A stretch of DNA of 64,000 nt from Actinomycetota bacterium (GCA_028697145.1 JAQVFR010000006.1:1-64000), one strand, 5' to 3'. Positions 1 to 9,969 are shown, numbered from the stretch's first letter. Program-made: numbers and translations. Notes: a model not told the origin generated them from the sequence alone.

Positions 1-125
1 GGCCGCTTGCCGTCCCGGAGCTGTCCGATATTGCTCTGGCTCTTCACCCCCAAGCGGGCCGCGATCTCCGACGGCTTTTCCTTCTCCAGGATCTTACGGG
101 CCTGGTTTATGGTATTGCTCATCAT
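1..125 (-). CDS. Partial hypothetical protein, HTH-like N-terminus, cut by window edge
   Basis: About 41 codons read on the minus strand from tandem ATG codons directly beside the leader-distal CRISPR repeat, and the frame stays open to the window edge. The residues (TINQARKILEKEKPSEIAAR, then LGVKSQSNIGQLRDGKR) look like real protein and resemble a helix-turn-helix DNA-binding segment. There is no convincing ribosome-binding site; the last repeat supplies the upstream bases. It could be the start of a small regulator or the remains of a gene into which the array once expanded. Function is not known. Confidence 0.35.
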   Translation of the reverse strand, partial: MMSNTINQARKILEKEKPSEIAARLGVKSQSNIGQLRDGKR

Positions 126-126
126 T

Positions 127-896
127 GTTTCAATCCACGCCTCCCGCGCGGGAGGCGACCGTCACGTCGAAGGGAAAGAAGCTGGACCTCTCAGTTTCAA
201 TCCACGCCTCCCGCGCGGGAGGCGACCATAATACGTTGGTGTTTAACCAGGAGCTATCAGTTTCAATCCACGCCTCCCGCGCGGGAGGCGACTCTTTCGT
301 CTCGCGATCGATCAGTGGCGAGCTGTCGTTTCAATCCACGCCTCCCGCGCGGGAGGCGACAAGATCGGGCGGTGCATCGAGGGAGCCGTGATAGTTTCAA
401 TCCACGCCTCCCGCGCGGGAGGCGACATCCCAAGAGGCGGTGGTGGGAATGGCGGCGATGAGTTTCAATCCACGCCTCCCGCGCGGGAGGCGACGCTTCT
501 CGATCTCCTCCAGGAAGGCGTCAGCGGGTTTCAATCCACGCCTCCCGCGCGGGAGGCGACTTGAGCCGATCGAGGGAGGCGACATCATCGAATCCGTTTC
601 AATCCACGCCTCCCGCGCGGGAGGCGACTTGAGCCGATCGAGGGAGGCGACATCATCGAATCCGTTTCAATCCACGCCTCCCGCGCGGGAGGCGACATCC
701 TCGAGGCCTCGATCATGGCGGGGTCAAGTTGTTTCAATCCACGCCTCCCGCGCGGGAGGCGACGCCGCATCAGGTGCCTTATCTCGCCCATCAACTGTTT
801 CAATCCACGCCTCCCGCGCGGGAGGCGACGCTCCTCCTCCCGTTCCTCCACGAGCCCCTGTATGTTTCAATCCACGCCTCCCGCGCGGGAGGCGAC
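127..896 (-). CRISPR. Type I-C CRISPR array, 12 repeats, 11 spacers
   Basis: Twelve identical 33-bp repeats start at 127, 194, 260, 328, 394, 462, 528, 596, 664, 731, 797 and 864. On the plus strand each begins GTTTCAATCC and ends GGGAGGCGAC, with an internal palindrome CCTCCCGCGCGGGAGG. Spacers are 33-35 bp. The reverse complement ends in GGATTGAAAC, the usual 3' end of type I-C repeats, so the crRNA is read on the minus strand and the leader is at the high-coordinate side next to cas2. Spacers 561-595 and 629-663 are identical. Several spacers translate without stops on the minus strand (for example ADAFLEEIEK), as expected for coding-phage protospacers, though their sources are unknown. 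Confidence 0.97.
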
Positions 897-962
897 CGCA
901 TGCCCGTTAAACCCTCTTGAAATATACGTTTAAACGGGGCAATTCGCGATACATTGCATTTG

Positions 963-989
963 CTAATATGTCACTATGGGAATTGTCAA
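963..989 (-). promoter_or_regulatory. Candidate promoter in CRISPR leader
   Basis: On the minus strand a perfect TTGACA box (984-989) is followed after 15 bp by TATTAG (963-968). It lies in the AT-rich leader between cas2 and the array and points into the first repeat, giving a leader transcript of about 60 nt. The spacing is short for sigma-70, so the call is tentative. The leader (897-1084) has no gene. Confidence 0.4.
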
Positions 990-1084
990 AGAGCATTCTA
1001 TAAAACTGTCTATTGATGGGAACCTTAGAGCATCGCGAACTTCTCCGGTTAACCATGATAGCTATACATTCGCGAATGCGATAT

Positions 1085-1375
1085 TCATATGACAAGAGGA
1101 CCCTCCGGATCATATGAGGGCTTTGCACCTATATGCTCAACGCGATGACGCCAATTGTTGCCAAGAAAATAGAAACGCAGACTATCTTCATCCTTGTCTA
1201 TCTCATCGATGAGGCGCTTTCTGAATGCAGTCCACTGAGCCATATCAACTAAACATTCAAAAACGGATTTCTGCACTCTCTGGCCCATATTTTCACATTT
1301 CTTCGCGACGCGCCGAAGCCTCTTCCGACCTTGCGGCGTTTCAGTATTCACATCATATGTAACGAGTACCATCAT
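1085..1375 (-). CDS. cas2: CRISPR-associated endonuclease Cas2
   Basis: Small (about 96 aa) Cas2 protein with the ferredoxin-like opening MVLVTYDVNT, whose aspartate is the conserved metal ligand, followed by the R/K-rich GRKRLRRVAKKCENMGQRVQ segment and the FECLVD strand. Cas2 dimerises and scaffolds Cas1 during spacer integration. It is the last gene of the cas operon, starting a few bases after the cas1 stop, with the CRISPR leader downstream. An ATG after GGAG is preferred to an upstream GTG. Confidence 0.95.
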   Translation of the reverse strand: MMVLVTYDVNTETPQGRKRLRRVAKKCENMGQRVQKSVFECLVDMAQWTAFRKRLIDEIDKDEDSLRFYFLGNNWRHRVEHIGAKPSYDPEGPLVI

Positions 1376-1381
1376 CACCTA

Positions 1382-2413
1382 TCATCTCCACAAAAAAGGC
1401 GGATATCCATCGATATCCCCTCTTAGAAAACGAGAGAACAGCATTGCTTGCACATGAGGAATAAGGCCGATCGCGATTTTCTCCTTGATGAAGGGGTGAA
1501 GGATCTCCTCTTGCTTGCGCTTCTGATATGCAACGAGGATGGTCTTTCTGGTCTCATCATTCATAAGGACTGCCCCCGATTCTGTTTTCTTGAAACCTTT
1601 GCCCTTTACTTGTTGCCGGTTAACAAGTGATAGGGCTAAGCGATCCGCAAAGAAGGAGCGTAGCTCCTCCATGATGTCCAATGCCAGTCCAGGCCTTCCC
1701 GGTCTATCACGGTGAAGGAAACCAACCGCTGGATCCAAGCCTACTCCCTCCAATGCAGAGGATACATCGTGTACCAATAATGAATAAAGAAAAGAGAGAA
1801 GCGCATTCATATTATCCATCGGCGGACGGCGGTTGCGACCATGGAAAAAGAAGTCATCCTTATTGGCGATGATGAGATGGCTAAACACGCTGAAATAGAC
1901 ACGAGCCGCCTCGCCTTCAAGGCCACGCGCAGTATCCGCATTAACCGATTCCTTCAACTTATCGGCGATACGTGCAAGATGTCGTATGGACTTCCTTATC
2001 GAATCAACGTCGATGCTGTCCTGGTGATCGCGTTGAGCTCGCAGGAGCACAACTCTGGAATTGGCGATCTTGGCGAGAACGATATTGCGTGCGACTTCAG
2101 AGGAGAAGTCAACATCATCCGCTCTCCGATATTGCTCTCGTCTTAACAGGACGTTTCCAGAAACCGGGCCCTGAACCCTTGCCCAGAACCTTCCATACTC
2201 ACTCAGGAAAGAAATATTGACGTTCCTTTCTCCACACATCTGCATAAGTGGTGGACTGCAGGTAACCTGTCCAAAACAGATTATTCCGTCGAGTGTATGT
2301 ATGGGTATGCGGAGTTTTACCTCACGATCCACTTTTACGAGTACGGTCTCGCCTTCGCGGGAGAGGTAAGAGCCTTGGCTTGTTACATATAAGGTGTTAA
2401 GGAGATGCTTCAT
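1382..2413 (-). CDS. cas1: CRISPR-associated integrase Cas1 (type I-C)
   Basis: About 343 aa. The start chosen is the ATG opening MKHLLNTLYV, the usual Cas1-C N-terminus; it overlaps the end of cas4. The metal-binding residues of the integrase are visible: Glu in GLEGEAARVYF, His in VGFLHRDRPGR and Asp in LALDIMEELR. The N-terminal beta domain and C-terminal helical domain are both present at normal length. With Cas2 it inserts new spacers at the leader end; Cas4 trims prespacers and selects the PAM. Confidence 0.96.
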   Translation of the reverse strand: MKHLLNTLYVTSQGSYLSREGETVLVKVDREVKLRIPIHTLDGIICFGQVTCSPPLMQMCGERNVNISFLSEYGRFWARVQGPVSGNVLLRREQYRRADDVDFSSEVARNIVLAKIANSRVVLLRAQRDHQDSIDVDSIRKSIRHLARIADKLKESVNADTARGLEGEAARVYFSVFSHLIIANKDDFFFHGRNRRPPMDNMNALLSFLYSLLVHDVSSALEGVGLDPAVGFLHRDRPGRPGLALDIMEELRSFFADRLALSLVNRQQVKGKGFKKTESGAVLMNDETRKTILVAYQKRKQEEILHPFIKEKIAIGLIPHVQAMLFSRFLRGDIDGYPPFLWR

Positions 2414-3119
2414 CAGCACCCTCCTCAAATTCGGTAATGGCGTCGTTGAAATATCGCTCTATACTTCTGCTTCTACTTAGTGCTTTGGGAAGGCAGACAT
2501 CGATTAAGGAACACTTATCACACTTCTTGGAATAATAGGCTTCAGGTGTACGGGCATGTCTAAGTATTTCATGCATTCTTCTTGATGCTGCCTCGGTTTT
2601 TTCCCGCAAGGTTTCATCGAATTCTACTTCCAGACGCCTCCCTGTCTTGCCATAGAAAATTGCCCCCGCTTGAATAGTAGTCTCCAGCATTTCCTCCAGG
2701 CAGATAGCTTGGGCACAGAGCTGCACTTCGTATCCTTCTTCATGCCGCAGCTTGCCGCGTTTATACTCCACAGGGAAAGGTTGCCATAGTCCCGGTACGC
2801 CCTCCAAGCGGATTCCATCAGGTAAGATTCTGTCAGAAAATAGAACAATATCACCTTGTGTAAAACGATGGAACTCTACAACATCTGCTTTGCCCGAAAG
2901 CCCAAGCCCCATGGACCTTAACGGCAATCCGCGAGCGATCCTTATGTCTCCTCGCACTTCAGTAGAGGAGGTATGAGATCGTTCGTGCAAATGGCTCCCC
3001 TCCACCGTGAAGGGATTATCATCCCATATCCCCTCGATATATATCAGCGCTGCCCTGCGCTCGCAGAAGAGCAGGTGCTGAAGCGAGGACAAAGGTATAA
3101 AGTCATCTTCGTTAAACAT
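2397..3119 (-). CDS. cas4: CRISPR-associated exonuclease Cas4
   Basis: About 240 aa from the ATG at MFNEDDFIPL, 20 bp after the cas7 stop. One iron-sulfur cysteine lies in LLFCERRAALIY and three in the C-terminal CDKCSLIDVC cluster; the RecB-type nuclease core includes GKADVVEFHR and PVEYKRGK. In type I-C systems Cas4 works with Cas1-Cas2 to process prespacer ends. The 3' end overlaps the cas1 start, so the two are probably translationally coupled. Confidence 0.95.
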   Translation of the reverse strand: MFNEDDFIPLSSLQHLLFCERRAALIYIEGIWDDNPFTVEGSHLHERSHTSSTEVRGDIRIARGLPLRSMGLGLSGKADVVEFHRFTQGDIVLFSDRILPDGIRLEGVPGLWQPFPVEYKRGKLRHEEGYEVQLCAQAICLEEMLETTIQAGAIFYGKTGRRLEVEFDETLREKTEAASRRMHEILRHARTPEAYYSKKCDKCSLIDVCLPKALSRSRSIERYFNDAITEFEEGADEASP

Positions 3120-3139
3120 ATCAAGTTGGTTTGGTGCCT

Positions 3140-4177
3140 CTATGACTCGATGATATTGTGTGGCACATCGTTCCACAGCAAATTGGCGGCTCCTCCTTCA
3201 CCAGTGACGATGAATCCTGCTTCGATGCCTTTTGGCAGCGCACTCTTATTAAAGACGACTTCATAATCGGTAAAGGATCGCGGGGCTTCCACTCCTTTTT
3301 TCTTCTCGATGCCGATAAGATCGAAGAGCTTATGTGCAGGAGCGCATCCCAGCATCGCCTGCTTTTCGCGCTGCTTGATGTCGGTATCTGTTCCCACATG
3401 CTTGAAGACGAAAATGGGTTCGCGAACCGACATAAGACCCTTGCTGGCCGAACGATCATGCTCGTACATCTTTAGCAACGCCTCCCAGAAGAGCGCCAAG
3501 TCATCCTCTGCAAATCCAGTTCCAGTATCCTCCTGTGCAAGGTGCGCGCTGATAAAGCCCTTGGCGACATAGAGACCATACGGGATTAATGCCTTTCGGC
3601 CCATGGTGCGGAGCTCGTCCTCGGGTTGCTCTTTCTCCCATTCCTCGAATTGCTTAGATCCGACACCCTTGCCCTTAATCTCATTATCTGCAACAGCCAT
3701 CCTGGTTATCGATATGTCTAGAGGCAATACAGGATCAACCGATCGGGCAAATGAGAATTGAACAGGGCCACGTATCTGGCCAGCATTAGGCCCTGTTGAA
3801 AGAACCGCTCCGAAAGTCCGAACATCGTAAAAGTTCTGGCACATCCACTTACCGGCAGCTCTTGCTTTATCCAAGGTCGTTTTCCACTTAGTATTCTTAA
3901 ACGGCGGCATACCACTCGTTTCTTCGTGTGCTCTCGCAATTTTAGTGTTGAGATTGGTTGCGTGCTCAACAAAGATTGCAAATGGCATCTTGTTTCCTCG
4001 AGCTATCTGTACATAATTGCGTACCCGTCTCTTCAATGCAACATCGGATACTAGGCCTCGCATATCCTGAGGGTCTATGCGGGGAGCATTGCCTGCATCA
4101 GGATCTCCATTAGGATTTCCATTCTCGCAATCGAAAAGTAACAAGAATTCGTATCGGTTCTTAATGGTATCAGTCAT
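3140..4177 (-). CDS. cas7c: Type I-C Cascade backbone Cas7 (Csd2)
   Basis: About 345 aa RAMP-fold protein of the Csd2 family. The N-terminus [20 protein letters not shown] is the family hallmark and is followed by the [17 protein letters not shown] segment. Several copies form the crRNA-binding filament of the type I-C effector. The ATG is preceded by AAGGAGG inside the end of cas8c and the genes overlap by a few bases, so the two are coupled. Intact length, with no sign of decay. Confidence 0.95.
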   Translation of the reverse strand: MTDTIKNRYEFLLLFDCENGNPNGDPDAGNAPRIDPQDMRGLVSDVALKRRVRNYVQIARGNKMPFAIFVEHATNLNTKIARAHEETSGMPPFKNTKWKTTLDKARAAGKWMCQNFYDVRTFGAVLSTGPNAGQIRGPVQFSFARSVDPVLPLDISITRMAVADNEIKGKGVGSKQFEEWEKEQPEDELRTMGRKALIPYGLYVAKGFISAHLAQEDTGTGFAEDDLALFWEALLKMYEHDRSASKGLMSVREPIFVFKHVGTDTDIKQREKQAMLGCAPAHKLFDLIGIEKKKGVEAPRSFTDYEVVFNKSALPKGIEAGFIVTGEGGAANLLWNDVPHNIIES

Positions 4178-6026
4178 CACAAGCCTCCTTGACTTTCTCG
4201 AGCTGATTATCTTTGCCCTTTCTTACGTCTGCGATCTGTTGGTAGTATCCAAGAGCAAACAGGCTTTGCTCTTCCAGATCGAGCGTCCTTGGGATTGAAT
4301 CGCCTAGCTTACGCCATATTTCGCATAATTCATCTTCATACCAGCGGGCTTTTCCTGGGTATTTCTTACTTAGTTGACTTAGATGATGCTGGCTTAGCGA
4401 TGTTAGTCGCCCGAGTACAAGTGATGGTGTTGTACAAGCCGCACTATAATATCGCTGGACTATGCCCGCCCCTACATTACCCAGGGCGCTGTGCTGCAAA
4501 TCAGCGAGCATTGCCATCAATCTACCGCATTGATACGCCGGATGCATATTGCTCCTGTTCAATCGTGGCAGGATCATCTCGCTCATAGCCATACCTCCTC
4601 GTCTTTTCTGGCTTCTTCGAAGATATACTTTCATCAGCGCAAGGCGCGCGTAAGTTGCTGAGAGAACACCAATTTGGTCATTAGTCAGTTTGCCTTCGAG
4701 CATTGCATTGAGGGTTTCCTCAAGATTACCAGAAACCACCGTGTTTCTTTGTTGGATTACCACTCGTGTGAGAATACTGTTGGGAATTGGTTGGTTAGTT
4801 GTTGCTGCCTTAAATATTTCCAGGCGCTCGGAGCCTATCGGTTTAATCCAGTCCTTATATTTCTGGTTCTGTTTACGAGGAGGCAGCACGCAGGTAATTA
4901 TCCGCTCAATCCCTGGCAAGCGGGTCAAGCCTGTTCCTTGAAGATTGACGATTGATAAATCTTCGAACCATTTATCGATATTGCTGACGAGAGTTACAAA
5001 TGGGCCCTCTATCCAATCTCGCACCATAATCCTTCCAGCCGCCCCCGAGAGCGCGATAGCATAGTAATAATTGTTGTGAAGGTCTGGCCTCTGGCCATCC
5101 CTGATGCTGCGTAGCAGTCTGCTTGCAAGATTTTGGGCCTGCAATTCCTCTTCCCGTTCTCCTTCTTCCAGCCATTTCAGGGGATCGTCTTCATCGGAGA
5201 TTTTATTCCTAAACCAGTGAACTATCTTAGCCCCTGCAATCCTTTGGCTATGATTCTCGACTAAATGGTTAAGGGATGCCCTATAAGCCGAAGCTGCGTT
5301 CTCGGATACTGCTGCGTTCATAGATTGTTCAAAGCCGTAAGATCTGAAGGAGTCTTTATCGAAGCCTATCAATACATCACCTTGTGCGTTACCGCCGACG
5401 TTTGCCAAACCTTTTATCTTAAAGTGTGTCGTGGCTGGCTCTACCAATTCTCCAGTCGCAAAGCAACGCATCAATTCCTTGTCATTTCCTGTTTCCTGAA
5501 GTGCGGCTTTTCTGAAATCGCGCCACCAATCGTGCCAAGCGTCGGATTCCAGGGGAAAAACCCCCCCTACTCGAAAAGTTACCTTATCCGTTTCCTTTGC
5601 TCTGGCGTCAGCCAAGCGTTCTCGTATCGCTTGCAGCAAGGATTCATCGGATAAAACATCTGCAATAATGCGAAGTACCGGCACAGCTTCGCCTGCTTTG
5701 CGCAACAGCCCAATAAAGCACGCATGCTTATCGGTTGTCTTCCTACTCCCGGCATCTTTCCCGTATAGTGCGACAACAGAAGTGGTTTCAGCCAGGAAAT
5801 GGCACCTAATGCCCCCCTTTCTCACCATCTCCGAGTGGCTGAGGTCGGGTGCATTCATAAATTGCTGACCTGGGTTCCTTTTCTGATCAGGATCGCCCAA
5901 TTCGAAGACATCGAGAAAGCGACCGCTTTCATCGAGAACGATGGCCCATCGGACATACTTAGGGCTAAAACCGGGCTCTGCCACTAAGCCATGCTCCCTT
6001 GCATATTTGATAAGCGCCTCCAACAT
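4170..6026 (-). CDS. cas8c: Type I-C Cascade large subunit Cas8c (Csd1)
   Basis: 618 aa, normal for Csd1. It starts [13 protein letters not shown] and carries family features such as [13 protein letters not shown] near the N-terminus, [12 protein letters not shown]-type sequence in the middle and a C-terminal helical region. In type I-C, Cas8c recognises the PAM, and its gene commonly also yields the small subunit Cas11c from an internal start; that product is not separately visible as an ORF here. It shares one base with the cas5 stop (TAATG), a typical coupled junction. Confidence 0.93.
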   Translation of the reverse strand: MLEALIKYAREHGLVAEPGFSPKYVRWAIVLDESGRFLDVFELGDPDQKRNPGQQFMNAPDLSHSEMVRKGGIRCHFLAETTSVVALYGKDAGSRKTTDKHACFIGLLRKAGEAVPVLRIIADVLSDESLLQAIRERLADARAKETDKVTFRVGGVFPLESDAWHDWWRDFRKAALQETGNDKELMRCFATGELVEPATTHFKIKGLANVGGNAQGDVLIGFDKDSFRSYGFEQSMNAAVSENAASAYRASLNHLVENHSQRIAGAKIVHWFRNKISDEDDPLKWLEEGEREEELQAQNLASRLLRSIRDGQRPDLHNNYYYAIALSGAAGRIMVRDWIEGPFVTLVSNIDKWFEDLSIVNLQGTGLTRLPGIERIITCVLPPRKQNQKYKDWIKPIGSERLEIFKAATTNQPIPNSILTRVVIQQRNTVVSGNLEETLNAMLEGKLTNDQIGVLSATYARLALMKVYLRRSQKRRGGMAMSEMILPRLNRSNMHPAYQCGRLMAMLADLQHSALGNVGAGIVQRYYSAACTTPSLVLGRLTSLSQHHLSQLSKKYPGKARWYEDELCEIWRKLGDSIPRTLDLEEQSLFALGYYQQIADVRKGKDNQLEKVKEACDD

Positions 6027-6781
6027 TAATATCTACCCCCATCTACCTTGAAGACCTCATCACCATTCTCATACTCGGGGACGAGCAAGATACCATTCTC
6101 CACCTTCGCTCGAAACAGGCTTACTTGCGGTTTCTCATCGGCGGAGCAAGGTCTTGATAGATCAAAGACATCATACAACATAAGACCTATGTCGACGTTC
6201 AAAGGAAGCGGTTCGCATAACGGTAATCCCGGCTCGACCAACTCGAAATATGCTGGGAATTCACGACAGCCTAGATAAGGTTGATAAATGCACTTCCCGC
6301 AAGATGCTCTTCTTCGGAATTGCGCTTCCATTCCTTGAATACGGTCCTCGAAACCCGGCCACGGCCGTATTTCCGCATGCAGGCGGTAACGGACATCCTT
6401 CAAGGCCATGGTCTGTCTCTGTGTGCGCCCCCTCTGATCCGTCCCAAGTACGTCTTTTGTTCCATCCGCGATTATCGGTTCAGGTTCCCGCCCGCCTGTC
6501 GCCCAGCTTAATATCGTGCTCGTGCTCGGAGCCTTCTCCTTGACTTCGTTGCGCCGTAAGGCGATATATTTTGGCTCCGATAGGACCTCCACTTTCTTTA
6601 TTTGCCACCTGAACTCGGCTTTAGACGGGTTCTTATTTGGCTTGCAGTAGATAGCATCGAATATCGCGCGAGCGGCTGATGGCGTGATCACCGGATAGCT
6701 GAACCTCTCCACCTTGAGCTCGGGTCGTGTAAAGCAGGCGAATTCTCCCCAAACCTCCAATACTTGAGTCTTGGGCTTCAT
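6026..6781 (-). CDS. cas5c: Type I-C crRNA endonuclease Cas5c (Cas5d)
   Basis: 251 aa. The Cas5-type I-C signature ERFSYPVITPSAARAIFDAI is at residues about 25-45, and the C-terminal PYLGCREFPAYFEL block is also diagnostic. In type I-C systems, which lack Cas6, Cas5 cuts the pre-crRNA within the repeat. It follows cas3 after about 25 bp and is coupled to cas8c. An SD-like GGGAGA precedes the ATG. Confidence 0.95.
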   Translation of the reverse strand: MKPKTQVLEVWGEFACFTRPELKVERFSYPVITPSAARAIFDAIYCKPNKNPSKAEFRWQIKKVEVLSEPKYIALRRNEVKEKAPSTSTILSWATGGREPEPIIADGTKDVLGTDQRGRTQRQTMALKDVRYRLHAEIRPWPGFEDRIQGMEAQFRRRASCGKCIYQPYLGCREFPAYFELVEPGLPLCEPLPLNVDIGLMLYDVFDLSRPCSADEKPQVSLFRAKVENGILLVPEYENGDEVFKVDGGRY

Positions 6782-6806
6782 GTCTATCTCCCTTTTATCC
6801 AGCCGA

Positions 6807-9167
6807 TCAGCCTATAAAACATTCCATCCCTTCCGGAGGATTAAGCCCGGTTTCCGGGCAGTAATGATTCTCGTTTAAGTAGACAAACCAGTTCTCCGAG
6901 AAAGCACCTTTGCCGATTGGAACCGGTTCGATATAAGAACTCACAGGATTATCAGCTGACGGCTTAAACAAGCCGATGGCATATGGTCTAGCCCTAGCGA
7001 TCCACTTCGCGTTCAGCCTGTTATTGCGCGCCTCTTCAGCAAGAAGCGTGAAAATTCCAGGGTTATATGGGACAAGGATATTGATGGTATTGTTTTCTAT
7101 TATTCGGTAATTGGAGGCAACCTTTTCAAAATCCCGAAGGTCTATCGCATCGAGCAAGTCCTTTTTTCTCGCCTCCGGTTTTGCGACATCATAGAGCTCT
7201 CGGTAATACTCCTCGAATATATGTGGGGAATTGATGTCCAATTCTTGATCGTCGTATGTCCTTAAGAAACTGTTCGTTATCACAGCAGCTTGCCTGTAGG
7301 AACCATCAGGATAGATGTTTCTTCCTTCCGCGTCCTGGGGCGTGAACAATACAACTTCCCCGAAGCCCAGCCTGCCGTTTCTATTGCATCGTCCGGCCGC
7401 CTGCGCTATGGAGTCCATGGGACCCAATGCCCGGTATACGAGAGGAAAATCAACGTCAACACCGGCTTCAACGCATTGTGTTGAAACAAGGCGGCATGGC
7501 TTTCTGTCCTTCAGCCTGGAGCATACTTCTCTGAGTACTTCCCGCCGGTGAGCAGGACACATGTTTGTTGAGAGGTGAAAGATATCAGGCACACCTGTTT
7601 CGACAAGCTCGTTGAAAAGCGCCAAGGCGTGACGTTTGAGGTTTACGATACAGAGCACCTGTTCACATGTATCATCTGCCAGCAATATCGCAAGATCTTG
7701 CCATGAAAGCGAATGACCTGCACCTTCAAACCATTTTATCCTATTGCGCCGAGCTCTTTGGTAGAGACCCAGCTCCTCAGGCACGATCTCCTTGGGGCTC
7801 CAACCAAACGAGCAGTATCGCCTCACATGTGTTTCGAGATGAGAAAAGGCAGGCTGTGTAGCGGTGGCAAAGACAATAGTGGAATTGTACTTTTCTGCGA
7901 GGCGCGACAGTGTCGCCAGGGTAGGAATAACCAAGCCGATAGGAAGAGTCTGGATCTCGTCGAAAAGAACCACGCTGTTGCTGATTCTATGAAGCTTGCG
8001 GCAAGCAGAAGGCCTATTGGAAAGAAGGGATTCAAGGAATTGTACGCTGGTAGTTATGATTACCGGCGCATCCCAGTTTTCCGCTAGCAGCCTCTCTTGG
8101 TGGTGTCGATTCTGTTCATCTTCATGAATACCCTGGCGAGCTGTATTCTCGTCTTTGCCCAAGCCAGCGAGGCTGTGATGCTCGAGAACATACTTATGCA
8201 TGTCTTCTTCCGCAATCACTGACGCAAAAGCCTTCTGATACTCGCCAACCGTCTGTTCGATAATGTTGAGATAGGGAAGAACCGTGATTATCCTGTTGAG
8301 GTTGTTCTGCGACGCGTGTTTCATCGCGAAGGCAAGCATGCTTAAGGTCTTGCCGGTTCCGGTAGGTGCCGTTAGAGTGAATAAACCATGTGGATATTCT
8401 GCGGCAGAAAGGCAAGCATTGAGGAGGTCATCGCGCATTGCACGGACATCAGGCGATGCGGTGGATTCCTCCGCCAGCTCGCCTATGTAGGCAAGAAGAT
8501 GTGCCAGAAGGGAATCGGGCTTCAAGGATAATCCCGGTTCGCGATAAGCTCTTTCCCCCTTCTTCTTCGCATTAAAATGTGCCTCTGTTTCGATGAAATC
8601 GGCGTCAACAAGGGCGGAAAATAGCATGCGGACATCGAGCATTCCAGAGGCTTTGGCGCCATTGGAATGCTTGTAGATGGGATCAACTATCTGCTCTGGT
8701 GGGGGAAGCTCAAGGCCGTCACCCTCTATTCTCTCAAAGAGCACCGCGACATCTTTCTCTGAAAGAACCAAATCCGTGGACTGATTGCCCGATAATCTGG
8801 CAGGATCAAGCTCCTTCAAGGCGTCTCTAGAAGCTTTCTTGAGTCCGGCATGGTGCCCTTGAATCGAAAGTGCAGCTGCGATGCCCGATGCTCTGTATCT
8901 CATTAATGCGATCCATGCACCAAGCGACCAGTGATCAATCCCCCTCACTTCGCCTCGTAACCTTCTCTGAAACGCATCCCCATACTTCCCGATATCGTGA
9001 AGAAGGCCTGCGAGGTACGCCTCAGGTGCTGCATTGAATGCTTCTGCATATTCTGCAGCTCTATCTGCTACCTTTTTTAGGTGGTCGCGTAGCGTGTCAA
9101 CTTCTCCGGCAATATTTACCGAATGAGCAAGATAAGCTGAACCTGTATGCCCTGCAAAACCACCCAT
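6807..9167 (-). CDS. cas3: CRISPR-associated helicase-nuclease Cas3
   Basis: 786 aa with both expected domains. The HD nuclease domain is N-terminal, with H57-D58 in LLHDIGKYG and further histidines at H79 and H105-H106. The SF2 helicase follows: Walker A TGTGKT (269-274), DEIQ box (403-406), FATATQP and the C-terminal QAAGRCNRNGR motif VI. Cas3 is recruited by target-bound Cascade and degrades DNA. It is the first gene of the cas operon. No SD is evident before the ATG. Confidence 0.95.
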   Translation of the reverse strand: MGGFAGHTGSAYLAHSVNIAGEVDTLRDHLKKVADRAAEYAEAFNAAPEAYLAGLLHDIGKYGDAFQRRLRGEVRGIDHWSLGAWIALMRYRASGIAAALSIQGHHAGLKKASRDALKELDPARLSGNQSTDLVLSEKDVAVLFERIEGDGLELPPPEQIVDPIYKHSNGAKASGMLDVRMLFSALVDADFIETEAHFNAKKKGERAYREPGLSLKPDSLLAHLLAYIGELAEESTASPDVRAMRDDLLNACLSAAEYPHGLFTLTAPTGTGKTLSMLAFAMKHASQNNLNRIITVLPYLNIIEQTVGEYQKAFASVIAEEDMHKYVLEHHSLAGLGKDENTARQGIHEDEQNRHHQERLLAENWDAPVIITTSVQFLESLLSNRPSACRKLHRISNSVVLFDEIQTLPIGLVIPTLATLSRLAEKYNSTIVFATATQPAFSHLETHVRRYCSFGWSPKEIVPEELGLYQRARRNRIKWFEGAGHSLSWQDLAILLADDTCEQVLCIVNLKRHALALFNELVETGVPDIFHLSTNMCPAHRREVLREVCSRLKDRKPCRLVSTQCVEAGVDVDFPLVYRALGPMDSIAQAAGRCNRNGRLGFGEVVLFTPQDAEGRNIYPDGSYRQAAVITNSFLRTYDDQELDINSPHIFEEYYRELYDVAKPEARKKDLLDAIDLRDFEKVASNYRIIENNTINILVPYNPGIFTLLAEEARNNRLNAKWIARARPYAIGLFKPSADNPVSSYIEPVPIGKGAFSENWFVYLNENHYCPETGLNPPEGMECFIG

Positions 9168-9189
9168 CGTATCAATCTCTCAATATGAA

Positions 9190-9218
9190 ATCGTACTGCG
9201 TTTACCCTATTTTGTAAG
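9190..9218 (-). promoter_or_regulatory. Candidate cas operon promoter
   Basis: Minus-strand CTTACA (9213-9218), 17 bp, TACGAT (9190-9195), about 20 bp upstream of the cas3 ATG. Each box matches consensus at four of six bases, so this is a weak prediction. The implied 5' UTR is very short, consistent with the missing SD. Confidence 0.28.
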
Positions 9219-9297
9219 ACTACAGGATGGCAGTGACAGAGGGTGACTGGCTGATGCAAGATCGAAACGCTGTCTGGTGCAGTCCACCAGGCTCAGG

Positions 9298-9969
9298 TTA
9301 CGTCTCCAACTGCAAGCGCAGCAGGCCGTCTCTTTCCTCTATCCCGCCCGGCCGGAAGTCCACCGCATGGCGGAAGAGAGGGCCGGCGTACACGAAGGTA
9401 TGGAACTCGCCTCCCTCCCCGGAGATGTCCACCCCGCGTTTCTCCAGCGCGGACAGGGTGGAGCGGTCGAGGGTCTTTCCCAGCCAGTCCCTCGACAAGG
9501 CCTCCTCGCGCACAGAGACGATCATCGCCTGGTACCCGAGGTCGATGAACTCCAAAACCAGATCTTCCCGCTTTTCGCCCCATAGCGGAAGCAGGGGCTC
9601 GATGGCCATCTCGGCGCAGACCCTCTCGATCCATTCGCGGTGCTCGGCCAGGTCTATGTCCCCGAAGACGCCTGCCTCGATCCCGCCCGACTTGAGCCTG
9701 GCGACCTCCTCTTTGAAGGCCGCTTCGTAGCCTTGCCAGGTGGAGCTTGCGAAACGGACGGGGAGGCCAAGCGCTTCCGCCTGGCGCTCGATGAGCGCCC
9801 CCGGGGTGCCGTGCGTACGCAGAAACCCGCCGCTCTCGTGCGTCATGGTGAAGAGGACGGCGACGCTGTTGCCCCCGGCCAGCGAGCGGTGCAGGGCGAG
9901 GCAGGAGTCCTTGCCCCCGCTCCAGGACGAGAAAGCGGTCAATCCTTTGTCCTTCAGGTTAGTCCCCAC
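9298..9969 (-). CDS. PP-loop ATPase, diphthine-ammonia ligase (Dph6)-like
   Basis: About 223 aa adenine-nucleotide alpha-hydrolase of the Dph6/MJ0570 family. The PP-loop SSWSGGKDSCLAL is at the N-terminus and the family C-terminal motif GEGGEFHTFVYAGPLF is present. Archaeal and eukaryotic members amidate diphthine on EF-2; bacteria lack diphthamide, so bacterial members have an unknown amidation or ligation role. It is 130 bp upstream of cas3 on the same strand but is unlikely to be functionally linked. Confidence 0.85.
   Translation of the reverse strand: MGTNLKDKGLTAFSSWSGGKDSCLALHRSLAGGNSVAVLFTMTHESGGFLRTHGTPGALIERQAEALGLPVRFASSTWQGYEAAFKEEVARLKSGGIEAGVFGDIDLAEHREWIERVCAEMAIEPLLPLWGEKREDLVLEFIDLGYQAMIVSVREEALSRDWLGKTLDRSTLSALEKRGVDISGEGGEFHTFVYAGPLFRHAVDFRPGGIEERDGLLRLQLET

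Noticed and set aside
7-910. Several plus- and minus-strand ORFs of 60-156 codons rich in RLPRGRR, IHASRAGGD or FQSTPPAREAT
   Set aside because: They are translations of the CRISPR repeats in different frames, not genes.
1448-2220. Plus-strand ORFs inside cas1
   Set aside because: Antisense to a gene with all Cas1 active-site residues.
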